From: an uncultured Christensenella sp.
Lineage (GTDB): Bacteria > Bacillota > Clostridia > Christensenellales > Borkfalkiaceae
Length of the DNA: 64,000 nt
Reading direction: 5' to 3'
Assembly (NCBI GenBank): GCA_910577555.1
Contig: CAJTLF010000008.1
Coordinates: 22,956-86,955, forward strand
The position numbers and the translations under genes are program-made. Under the pieces are notes generated by a model. The model was not told where the DNA came from. It saw only the letters and a program-made list of their open reading frames with translations, and did no database searches. Shown in pieces: positions 27,687-36,000 of this stretch (the first letter of the stretch is position 1; each line of letters starts with the position of its first letter).

Positions 27687-27715
27687 ATAATATAATTTTA
27701 TTGAATAAAAGTCAA
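27687..27715 (-). promoter_or_regulatory. Promoter of the InlB-repeat gene
   Basis: Minus strand: -35 TTGACT (27710-27715), a 17-bp spacer and -10 TATTAT (27687-27692), giving a leader of about 80 nt. The surrounding 27720-27775 region is AT-rich with no other feature I can see. Confidence 0.75.
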
Positions 27716-27778
27716 ATCATTTTTGCATATTTATAAATATTTTATAAATTATTTATGCGAAATTTTACATAATTGAAT

Positions 27779-27814
27779 AAAAACTCCCTTTCACAGGCTC
27801 GGAAAGGGGTTTTT
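27779..27814. terminator. Terminator after the small XRE repressor gene
   Basis: Imperfect long stem AAAAACTCCCTTTC (27779-27792) with GAAAGGGGTTTTT (27802-27814), flanked by A and T runs on the two sides. It lies 36 bp past the stop codon of the leftward gene. Confidence 0.75.
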
Positions 27815-27849
27815 ATTATTTAATATATATTGCAAAATAATTAGGGGTG

Positions 27850-28071
27850 CTATTCTTTGTATTCGTTTACGCAGAGTATTTCGTTTGCGTCTAAATCAAG
27901 TACTGCGCAAAGATTTGCAAAAGTATCTAAAGCAGGCATTTTTTGCCCCTTGATATAGCAAGAAATTTGTTGCTGTTTAATTCCTAAACGACGGGCTAAT
28001 TCTGTTTGAGTTAAACCGCTTTGTTTTATAGCTTCCGCTAATCGCTGTTGTATTTTGTCAAGTTTAATCAT
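27850..28071 (-). CDS. Small XRE-family repressor
   Basis: 73 residues, essentially one helix-turn-helix domain of the Cro/CI type: LAEAIKQSGLTQTELARRLG, then the recognition helix IKQQQISCYIKG, then a C-terminal helical part (LDTFANLCAVLDLDANEIL). No ligand or cleavage domain is present. AGGT precedes the ATG. It is divergent from a 91-residue gene, with three matching operators between them, which fits an autoregulated repressor of that neighbour. The AT content of the gene and spacer is higher than in surrounding genes, so a remnant or relative of a phage-type switch is possible. Confidence 0.88.
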   Translation of the reverse strand: MIKLDKIQQRLAEAIKQSGLTQTELARRLGIKQQQISCYIKGQKMPALDTFANLCAVLDLDANEILCVNEYKE

Positions 28072-28094
28072 TATTTTTACCTCAACAAAATATT

Positions 28095-28167
28095 ACACCT
28101 TTTAGATGTAAAATGGTTGACTTACACCTATTGGGTGTGATAATATTTATATACACCCTTAGGATGT
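28095..28167. promoter_or_regulatory. Three 15-bp operators at exact 29-bp spacing
   Basis: ACACC-N5-GRTGT occurs at 28095-28109, 28124-28138 (a perfect ACACC/GGTGT palindrome) and 28153-28167. Start-to-start distance is 29 bp both times. The set fills the gap between the small repressor and the 91-residue gene. Binding by the adjacent XRE repressor is inferred. Confidence 0.8.
28117..28146 (+). promoter_or_regulatory. Operator-embedded promoter of the 91-residue gene
   Basis: -35 TTGACT (28117-28122), an 18-bp spacer and -10 TAATAT (28141-28146). The middle operator lies inside the spacer, and the right operator begins at the predicted transcription start near 28153, so repressor binding would block initiation. 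Confidence 0.75.
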
Positions 28168-28246
28168 AAAACTTATGACTGAATTTAACAGCATTGCTGA
28201 TAATTAAACAAAATGTATAAAAAAGATTTTATAATAGGAGCAAATT

Positions 28247-28522
28247 ATGAAAAAATCACTGATAACTGAACTTTTAAACGGGGAAACAGATTTTACCGAA
28301 TTAATTAAATTATTTAAAATTAAAGAATACAGCGACAACAACGACAAAATTTATGAAATACACCAAAGCTTATGCAAGGATATGACCGACGAAAAACAAC
28401 GCGAAACTATGGACGAGCTGTCGGACGCGCGAGCGGCTATGGAATTGGTTGTTATGACCGAATATTTTAAAATGGGGTTTAAAGTAGGGTTGACTATCGG
28501 TGCGGAAACTTTTCTGGAATGA
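28247..28522 (+). CDS. Small helical protein under XRE control
   Basis: 91 residues with a good ribosome binding site (AGGAG). Composition is acidic and helical: MKKSLITELLNGETDFTELI, a charged middle region, and a C-terminal segment MTEYFKMGFKVGLTIGAETF. The pattern, with a C-terminal FxxGFxxGxxxxxE helix, resembles small uncharacterised Clostridia proteins (DUF6809-like) often found beside phage-type repressors. I am not certain of that family assignment. Its only visible regulation is the triple-operator promoter. Confidence 0.75.
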   Translation: MKKSLITELLNGETDFTELIKLFKIKEYSDNNDKIYEIHQSLCKDMTDEKQRETMDELSDARAAMELVVMTEYFKMGFKVGLTIGAETFLE

Positions 28523-28569
28523 CAAGGCGTGCGGCGTTCGCCGCGCGGGTTTATAATACTTTTTGCAAA

Positions 28570-28600
28570 AATATCCCCGCGGCGGAGCCGCGGGGATATT
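28570..28600. terminator. Strong hairpin terminator
   Basis: Perfect 14-bp stem AATATCCCCGCGGC/GCCGCGGGGATATT (28570-28583 and 28587-28600) with a 3-base loop, between the 91-residue gene and the hydrogenase operon end. A smaller hairpin GCGGC/GCCGC lies just before it (28535-28548). Confidence 0.8.
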
Positions 28601-28660
28601 ATCCTTATTATTACTTATCGCGCCGGTTATAAGATAATACTTACCGAACAAGTATTAAAA

Positions 28661-30385
28661 TTAATACTTATCGCGTTGGTGGTAGGTGGTATGCAAAAGC
28701 TCGTGCGCTTTATGGGAATTGGGTTCGCCGAAAAATTCTTTATAAAGAACTTCAACGGCGGGGTTTTCGTGAGAGCGGCGGAGTTTTCTTTCTTCGTCGT
28801 AATCGTACAGCGCCTGTGCGCGCACCGTCTTTAAATCTATATTATTGCGCACTTCGTCGTGAACGTAGGGCTGACCGCCGCCGTTTATACAGCCGCCGGG
28901 GCAAGCCATAATCTCTACGAAGGTATAGTCCTTTTCTCCGTTTTTAATGCTTTCAAGCACCTTTCTCGCGTTGCCCAAACCGCTTGCCACCGCTACCTTT
29001 ACGGTAGTTTTGCCCACGGTATATACCGCTTCTTTCACGCCCTGCGTGCCGCGCACTTCCTTAAATTCAAGGGGTGCGCCCTTGCCGCCGAGCTTTACTG
29101 CCGCCGTACGCAACGCCGCTTCCATAACTCCGCCCGTCGCGCCGAATATCGCGCCCGCGCCCGTAGCTTCGCCGAATGGATTGTCGTATTCTCCGTCACC
29201 TAAGTTGACGAAATCTATGCCCGCTTCCTTTATCATTTTAGCCAGCTCGCGGGTGGTAAGCGCGGCGTCGGTATAGTGACCGAGTTCGTCGCGTGTTACT
29301 TCGAACTTTTTAGCCGTGCAGGGTATTACGGAAACGACGAAAAGGTTTTCGGGCTTTATGCCGTTCTTCTCGCAATAATACGTTTTGAGCAGTGCGGAAA
29401 ACATTTCCTGCGGGGATTTACACGTTGATAAGTTGGGGATATATTGGGGGTAATAGTGTTCTGCGAACTTTATCCAGCCGGGGCAACAGCTTGTAAACAT
29501 GGGCGTAGGTTTGCCGCTTGCAAGCCTTGACAAAAGCTCGTTGGCTTCTTCCATAATGGTAAGGTCGGCGGTGATATCCATATTGAAACACTTTACTTCG
29601 CCGAGCTGTTTTATAGCCGTTATCATTCTGCCTTCCACGTTGGTGCCTACGGGCAAGCCGAACGCTTCGCCAAGAGTTGCCCTTACAGACGGCGCGGTGT
29701 AGAATACTACCTGCTTATCGGGGTCTACTATCGCGCCCCATACGTCGGCGACCGCGCTCTTCTCGTAAAGCGCGCCTACGGGGCAGGCGACCACGCACTG
29801 GCCGCAATTTACGCAGGGCGTGAACGCGAGAGAGACGTCGTACGGCGAGCCTATTACCTTGGCGTAGCCGCGGTTTTTGGGACCTATCGCGCCTATGGTC
29901 TGATTTTCGCATGCGGCGACGCAACGGGTACAGGTTATGCACTTGCTGTTGTCGCGCACGACGGACGCCGACAGGTCGTCAATGGGTTTTAAGTCGTGGT
30001 CGGTGCCGAATTTATCTTCTTCCGCGTTGTACTCGAGCGCGAGCTTCTGAAGCTCGCAGTTCATAGAACGAACGCAGCTTAAGCACTTCTTTTTGTGGGT
30101 TGAAAGTATTAATTCGATTGTGGTCTTACGCGATTTTCTCACGCGCGGGGTGTTGGTGCGCACTTCCATACCTTCGGAAACGGGGTATACGCACGCCGCT
30201 ACCAAGCCCCTTGCGCCCGTGGCTTCTACCATACACAGACGGCACGAGCCGACGCACTGCACGTCCTTTAAATAGCAAAGGGTGGGTATTCTCACGTTTG
30301 CGAGCTTTGCCGCCTGCAGGATTGTGGAGCCTTCGGGCACGCTTACCGCAACGCCGTTTATTTTTAAATTAACAAGTTTTTCCAT
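28661..30385 (-). CDS. hydA: [FeFe] hydrogenase catalytic subunit (HydA/HndD type)
   Basis: 574 residues. Modules in order: N-terminal plant-type [2Fe-2S] domain (CYLKDVQCVGSCRLC), His-ligated [4Fe-4S] site (THKKKCLSCVRSMNCELQ), two ferredoxin [4Fe-4S] motifs (CITCTRCVAAC, CVNCGQCVVACPVGA), then the H-cluster domain with all three signatures, TSCCPGW, PCTAKKFE and ACPGGCINGGGQP. It reduces protons to H2. With the two upstream genes it forms the soluble NADH/ferredoxin-dependent complex known in Thermotoga and Clostridia to couple both donors (electron bifurcation). It begins 12 bp after hydB, with GGGGAG before the ATG. After the stop codon, the sequence of the last codons (TACTTATCGCG) is repeated once at about 28610. 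Confidence 0.96.
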   Translation of the reverse strand: MEKLVNLKINGVAVSVPEGSTILQAAKLANVRIPTLCYLKDVQCVGSCRLCMVEATGARGLVAACVYPVSEGMEVRTNTPRVRKSRKTTIELILSTHKKKCLSCVRSMNCELQKLALEYNAEEDKFGTDHDLKPIDDLSASVVRDNSKCITCTRCVAACENQTIGAIGPKNRGYAKVIGSPYDVSLAFTPCVNCGQCVVACPVGALYEKSAVADVWGAIVDPDKQVVFYTAPSVRATLGEAFGLPVGTNVEGRMITAIKQLGEVKCFNMDITADLTIMEEANELLSRLASGKPTPMFTSCCPGWIKFAEHYYPQYIPNLSTCKSPQEMFSALLKTYYCEKNGIKPENLFVVSVIPCTAKKFEVTRDELGHYTDAALTTRELAKMIKEAGIDFVNLGDGEYDNPFGEATGAGAIFGATGGVMEAALRTAAVKLGGKGAPLEFKEVRGTQGVKEAVYTVGKTTVKVAVASGLGNARKVLESIKNGEKDYTFVEIMACPGGCINGGGQPYVHDEVRNNIDLKTVRAQALYDYDEERKLRRSHENPAVEVLYKEFFGEPNSHKAHELLHTTYHQRDKY

Positions 30386-30397
30386 ATCGCACTCCCC

Positions 30398-32290
30398 TTA
30401 CTTTTTGACTATCGCGTTGAATTTGCAATGAGCGATGCACGCGCCGCACTTTACGCACTTTGCCGTATCAATCTCGTGAGCGCTCTTGACCGCGCCCGAA
30501 ATGGCGTTTGCGGGGCAGTTGCGCGCGCACAGCGTACAGCCGCGGCATTTGTCGGGTTCTATGTAATAATTCAGAAGCGATTTACATACGCCCGCGGGGC
30601 ATTTTTTATCGTATATATGCGCCTTGTACTCGTCGCCGAAATGTTCCATTGCCGAGAGTATGGGGTTGGGCGCGGACTGACCGAGCGCGCACAGCGACGA
30701 CGACTTCATATGCTCGGATATATCCTTGATTTTCACCAAATCTTCGGGTTCGCCGTTGCCCGAGCAGATTTTCTCCAGAGTTTCCAAAAGCCGTTTGGTG
30801 CCTATGCGGCAGGGCGTGCATTTGCCGCAGCTTTCGTCCGCGGTAAATTCGAGATAGAATTTGGCTATGTCCACCATACAGGTGTCTTCGTCCATTACTA
30901 TAAGTCCGCCCGAACCCATCATCGAGCCGATTGAAACGAGATTGTCGAAGTCCATACCTATATCGATATATTTTGCGGGGATACAGCCGCCCGAAGGTCC
31001 GCCCGTCTGCGCCGCTTTGAACTCTTTTCCGTCCGGTATGCCGCCGCCTATGTCGTAGACGATAGTTTTTAAAGGCGTACCCATAGGAACTTCCACAAGA
31101 CCTACGTTGTGGATTTTGCCGCCGACGGCGAATACCTTCGTGCCTTTACTGCGTTCCGTGCCTATGGACGAAAACCAGTGATATCCGTTAAGGAGTATGG
31201 GTGAAATATTAGCCCAGGTTTCCACGTTGTTGAGTACGGTGGGCTTTTTGAAAAGCCCGCACTGAGCCGAGAAGGGCGGGCGGGGTCTGGGTTCGCCGCG
31301 GTGACCTTCTATACTCTGCATGAGCGCGGTTTCTTCGCCGCAAACGAACGCGCCTGCGCCAAGGCGGACGTGGATATCGAAATCGAACCCGCTGCCCAGA
31401 ATATTTTTTCCCAACAGACCGTATTCGCGCGCCTGCTTAATTGCAAGCTCCAGCCTTTCGACGGCTATGGGATATTCGGCACGCACGTAAACGTAGCCTT
31501 CGGACGCGCCTACGGCGTAGCCCGCGATAGTCATTGCTTCGAGTACGCAGTGCGGGTCGCCTTCGAGAACGGACCTGTCCATAAACGCGCCGGGGTCGCC
31601 TTCGTCCGCGTTACAGCAAACGTATTTGGGCGAGCCTTCCGCCATACGCGTAAACCGCCATTTTTTGCCCGTGGGGAAGCCCGCGCCGCCCCTGCCGCGC
31701 AAGCCGGACTTTTCAATTTCGTCGATAACTCCGTCAGGCGTCATTTCGAAAAGGGCGCGACAGAGCGCGGAATAGTCGCCCGCGCCGATAGCTTCGTCTA
31801 TGCTTTCAGCCGCGATTACGCCGCAGTTGCGGAGCGCGATGCGCATCTGGTGTTTATAAAATGGTATTTCCGAAAAGGGGATTACCGTTCCGTCGCTTTG
31901 CACCGTTTCGGCGTAGAGCAGTTCCTTTACGATTTCGCCGCCATTTACAAGGTGTTTTTCCGCAACCGTCTTTGCGTGTTCGGGCGTCATTTGCGAATAG
32001 AACGCGCCTTCGGGATATACAATCATTATGGGTCCGAGCGCGCACAGACCGAAACAGCCCGTTTTTACGATTAAAACGTCGTCTATTCCCAGCTCTTTAA
32101 AAGATTTTTCAAGCTGTTCGATTACCTTTAACGAGTGCGAAGAAGTACAGCCCGTACCGCCGCACACAAGCACCTGCTTTCTGTAACCCGTGCGCTTTGC
32201 AAGCCGCTCTGCCTGTTCGCGCACTATTCTTCTTACGTTTACCAATTCCGCTTTTTCTGCGGCTATTTTTTTGAGTTGTTCTACAGTCAT
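30398..32290 (-). CDS. hydB: Bifurcating hydrogenase NADH/FMN subunit (HydB/HndC, NuoF-like)
   Basis: 630 residues. An N-terminal thioredoxin-like [2Fe-2S] domain (VCGGTGCTSSHSLKV and CFGLCALGP) precedes the NuoF core, with the FMN/NADH site GLRGRGGAGFPTGKKW, CNADEGDPGAFMDR and the [4Fe-4S] ligands ESCGKCTPCRIGTKR. The C-terminal ferredoxin domain has CRGCTLCARNCPANA and CVKCGACIAHCKFNA. It is the flavin site where NADH and ferredoxin electrons are split or joined. The N-terminal domain makes up for the lack of a separate HndB gene, so the complex is the trimeric type. It lies 10 bp after hydC. Confidence 0.96.
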   Translation of the reverse strand: MTVEQLKKIAAEKAELVNVRRIVREQAERLAKRTGYRKQVLVCGGTGCTSSHSLKVIEQLEKSFKELGIDDVLIVKTGCFGLCALGPIMIVYPEGAFYSQMTPEHAKTVAEKHLVNGGEIVKELLYAETVQSDGTVIPFSEIPFYKHQMRIALRNCGVIAAESIDEAIGAGDYSALCRALFEMTPDGVIDEIEKSGLRGRGGAGFPTGKKWRFTRMAEGSPKYVCCNADEGDPGAFMDRSVLEGDPHCVLEAMTIAGYAVGASEGYVYVRAEYPIAVERLELAIKQAREYGLLGKNILGSGFDFDIHVRLGAGAFVCGEETALMQSIEGHRGEPRPRPPFSAQCGLFKKPTVLNNVETWANISPILLNGYHWFSSIGTERSKGTKVFAVGGKIHNVGLVEVPMGTPLKTIVYDIGGGIPDGKEFKAAQTGGPSGGCIPAKYIDIGMDFDNLVSIGSMMGSGGLIVMDEDTCMVDIAKFYLEFTADESCGKCTPCRIGTKRLLETLEKICSGNGEPEDLVKIKDISEHMKSSSLCALGQSAPNPILSAMEHFGDEYKAHIYDKKCPAGVCKSLLNYYIEPDKCRGCTLCARNCPANAISGAVKSAHEIDTAKCVKCGACIAHCKFNAIVKK

Positions 32291-32300
32291 ACTTCCCCCG

Positions 32301-32789
32301 TCAGTCCTGCATATACTTGTCGAGAATGCCCTTTACGTCGTCGGGCTTTAACCTGCCGTAAACTTCGCCGTCTATAATCATTACGGGCGCAAGTCCGCAC
32401 GCGCCCACGCAACGGCAGCTCTCGATAGAAAACTTTTTATCGGGCGTGCACTCGCCGCAACGCACGCGGAGTTCGTGCTCAACCGCTTCGAGTATCTTGT
32501 CCGAACCCTTTACGTAGCACGCCGTACCCAGACAAATGCTTATCTTGTGCTTGCCCTTGGGGGTGAGCGAAAACTGCGAGTAGAAAGTGGCTACGCCGTA
32601 AACTTCCGCCAGCGGGATATTCAGCTCCTCCGCGATAACGGACTGCACTTCGGACGGCAGATAGCCGTAAATATTCTGCGCCGCGTGCAGAACGGGCATG
32701 AGCGCGCCGCGCTCGCCGCGACACTTTTCTATGCATCCGAGCAGCTCCGACATTTGCTCCTTAGTGCCTTCAAACGCGTTTTGTGACAT
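32301..32789 (-). CDS. hydC: Bifurcating hydrogenase [2Fe-2S] subunit (HydC/HndA, NuoE-like)
   Basis: 162 residues. Helical N-terminus (LGCIEKCRGERGALMPVLH, AQNIYGYLP) and thioredoxin-like C-terminal domain with the four [2Fe-2S] ligands in CLGTACYVKG and CRCVGACGLAPV. It carries electrons between the NuoF-like subunit and the rest of the hydrogenase. It is the first gene of the hydCBA operon, with AGGAG before the ATG and a promoter 40 bp upstream. Confidence 0.95.
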   Translation of the reverse strand: MSQNAFEGTKEQMSELLGCIEKCRGERGALMPVLHAAQNIYGYLPSEVQSVIAEELNIPLAEVYGVATFYSQFSLTPKGKHKISICLGTACYVKGSDKILEAVEHELRVRCGECTPDKKFSIESCRCVGACGLAPVMIIDGEVYGRLKPDDVKGILDKYMQD

Positions 32790-32827
32790 TTATTATCTCC
32801 TGTAATTTAATCGATAAAATTATACTT

Positions 32828-32857
32828 ATTATATCATATGAAGCTATACGTTAGCAA
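32828..32857 (-). promoter_or_regulatory. Promoter of the hydCBA operon
   Basis: Minus strand: -35 TTGCTA (32852-32857), an 18-bp spacer and consensus -10 TATAAT (32828-32833). I looked for a Rex operator (TTGTTAA/TTAACAA) nearby and did not find a convincing one. The remaining bases to 32960 show nothing else. Confidence 0.7.
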
Positions 32858-32962
32858 TTATTTGAAAGGGGGTTGAGAAAAATTTTTTAAAGGAAAATTT
32901 TGGGGCGTTTACGATTGAGCCCGACGGTGCGGACAGCCGCAGTTATTGCGGTGCAGGAATAC

Positions 32963-32999
32963 AAAAAACCGCCGCGGCGCAATTGCGCCGCGGCGGTGC
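32963..32999 (-). terminator. Terminator of the 2604-residue surface protein gene
   Basis: A 28-bp perfect palindrome (CCGCCGCGGCGCAA and its complement, 32969-32996) followed on the minus strand by six Ts (32968-32963). It lies about 60 bp beyond the stop codon at 33057. Confidence 0.92.
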
Positions 33000-33056
33000 T
33001 TTACTTTATATGAAGTTTATCTGCCGATTACGGATATCTTCACGTTTTTACGGAGA

Positions 33057-36000
33057 TTATTCGCCGGTTACGGGGTTATCTTCGCCTTCGTCGGGGTCGG
33101 GAGTAACTTCGGGCGGGGTTACCTGCGTAACCTGTTTCCACTCTTCGTTTTCAAAATCCCACTCGACTTTGTCTACGGTGTACTTGACAATCTTGTACTC
33201 CTGCGCGTCGCTCGATTTAAGCACGTAGTCCTTTATTCCGCTTGCAAGCGAAGGAACTGCCGAGTATGTTCCCGACGCGCTGTGGTCGCCTTCTACGGTA
33301 ACCACGAGCTCGACCGCAAGCCCGCTCGCATCGATAAACCACGCCTTGGGCGCGATATTCTGCCCGTTATAGGTGAGAGTCGTTTCGCCCCAGACCACTT
33401 CCACGCTCTTGGGTTCGATTACAACGGTAACGCTCATTTCGCCGCCCGAGTTGTAGTTGCCGTCCATAGGCGTTGCGGTTACGGTGTAAGTGCCTACCGA
33501 AATAACGGTGTTTACGGCTTTACCGTCCGCGTCGGTTATCGAGTAAGTGAACTTAACGCCGTCCACGTCCGCCTGAGCAAAAGGCTGTTGCGCCGTGCCG
33601 TTGAATTCGTAGGTGTAAACTCCGTCCACCCCTGCTACCGAACCCGTCCAGCTTACCGTTATATCCTTTTTATGGATAGTGAACGCTTTCATAGTGGACG
33701 ATGCGCTGAAGTTGTAATCGTTGAATACGTCTATCGCGTTTGCGTAGTATTCGCCGGTTGACGCGGTTATCGCCGCGCCGCTGACGGGAACGGTAATCAT
33801 TTCGCCGTCTACGCTTTCAAACTTGGGTACGGGGCAGATAGGGTTGCCCGTGTAAGCCCAGTCGAAGGACGCGTTTTCGTCCGACTCGCTGACGTCGCCC
33901 ACGCCGAACCATTCGATATCCACTTCCTTGGGAAGAATTTCAAACTCGATTTGCTGTGACGCGGTGTCGTCGCTGAACGCGTAGTTTTCGGGATTGCTGA
34001 GCTTTGCAACCGCAACGTACTTGCCCGCGCCGCGAGCTTCGCCCGTAACTACCAGCGACGCGCCAGTTGCGTGTACTTTCGCGCTCGGTCCGTGCATTTC
34101 ACCGTCGAAGGTCCATCTGTAGCCGACTACGGTGACGCCGTCTTCGTCTAAAATTTCTTCCGCGTTTTCGTCCGCAGACCAGTCTACCTGCTGGATAGTC
34201 CATTTATTGATTTTAAATTCCTTGGTGTTGCCGCCGCTGAACTCGCAGTTTTCGGGCAGCATTGCGGTAGCCGTGTAAGCCTGTTCGCTCGCGTCCGTCT
34301 GCGCGCCCATAATTCCGCCGTTTTCAACGGTGAGCTCGTGAACGATATACTCGCCCTGTTCGTCCTTTTCCCAGTTGGTATAGGTTGCGGTGGGTGCGAA
34401 CGATTCCGTGCCCTTATAATCCCACTCGAACTTGCCGTCATTATCGGCGTTGCCGTGCCATTCAAGGGTTATTGCGTAGGGTTTAACGCGATAGGTGCGT
34501 TCCGCCGCATTGCCGTCCGCGTTTGCGAGATAGTAGTTATCGTCGTCGGTAACGGCGTAAGCCACGTATTCGCCGACGCGCGATTCCGCGCCGAGTACGG
34601 TTATGGTTATGCTTTCGCCCTTGACCACGTCGTTCTGTTCAGCCTGAGCTTCGGGAGCGTGTTCTTCGCCGTCGTACGACCAGACCATAGCCCCGTCGAC
34701 GCCCTGCCAGTAGACGGTTACTTTCTTTTGCGCAATTTCAAACGCGCAGGTATCCGTCTTTTCTTCGTAGGTGTAGTTGCCGTTTATAAAGGTTATGACA
34801 GCCACGTGCGAGCCTGCGTTCTTATATCCCGTTACAGTATAGTCAACGCCTTCCTGCAAGGTTATTTCCGTGCCGTCGTCGCGCCCGTCCTTTACGGTTG
34901 CAACGGGCTTTTGCATCTGACCGTTGTATACCAACGCGGTAACCGTCCATTCGACCGCGATTTTCTTGGGAAGAATGGTAAATTCGCAGGTTGAGCCGCT
35001 CAACACGAGCGAGTCGCTCTCTACGTACGCCATATATCTGCCCGCGTCCGTTCTTGCGCCGAATACTTCGAGTCCGACTTCTTCTCCGTCGTCGTTCACA
35101 TAGTAAGCCGTGGGCTTATGCTCCGCGCCGTCGTAAGTAAATTCGTTATCTCTCCAAAGCACCTGCGTTATGGTGTTGCGGACTATGTCGAAACGCTTGC
35201 TTGCGCCCGTAAGCGAGTAGTTTGCGTTTGCGAAGTCGTTTTCGTCCAACGCGGCGTACGCGTAGTGCGAGCCGATTTCCGCGGTTGCGCCCGTGACCTT
35301 GATATTGAGCTTAACGCCGTCTACCGTAAGGGTTGCGGCGGGCGCGTGCGACGCGCCGTCGTGCGTCCATACGAAATAGCCGTCGCGGTCGTCCGCGTCT
35401 TCTGCGGACCATTCAACCATAAGCGGGTTGATAACGCGCTTTTTAATGGTATATTCCTGCGTCGCGCTGCTGTCGTCGCTCTCTATTATGGTGAAGTTGC
35501 CGTTTACCTTTGCAACCGCGGTATAAGTTCCCGCGTTTACTTCCTTTTCAACGGTGATTAATATTTCGCCCGTAACGCCCGTAACGTTCTTTGCCGCCGC
35601 AACGGGTCCGTGTTCGGCTCCGTCGAACGTCCATTCGAAGCTTCCGCCCGAGAGCGTGTCGCCCGACCAGCCCACTTCAATCGCCTTGGGCGCGATAGTA
35701 TAAGTAAAGCTTGCGTCTTCGGGAGCTACGTTGTAGTTGCCCGGTCTTATAAACGCCGAGTAAGTGCCTGCGTTCGTATATCTTCCGCCCGTTTCGAGTA
35801 CGGTATAAGTCGCGGGGTCGGATAAGTCGATTTCGACTGCCGCGTCGGTAGGCATGAGCGCGACGGGTGACTGCGGTCTGCCCGTATATACGAAGTTATA
35901 GCCTGCGGCAGGAACGAACGCGCCGTTCTCTTCTACCGCCCATACTATGCCCGCAACCGTTTCGGTATCGTGCTTTTGCGCGACTACCGAGAAATTCTTG

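Noticed and set aside
27850..28522. Toxin-antitoxin pair
   Set aside because: The genes are divergent rather than overlapping in one operon, and the 91-residue protein shows no RelE, HicA, HipA or other toxin motif.
28605..28680. Duplicated TACTTATCGCG after the hydA stop codon as an attachment site
   Set aside because: The repeat is only about 11 bp, the two copies are 55 bp apart, and there is no integrase or tRNA gene nearby. A small local duplication is the simplest explanation.
33057..33100. LPXTG cell-wall anchor at the end of the 2604-residue protein
   Set aside because: Only NPVTGE is present, with no hydrophobic helix or basic tail after it in any frame, so sortase anchoring is not supported.
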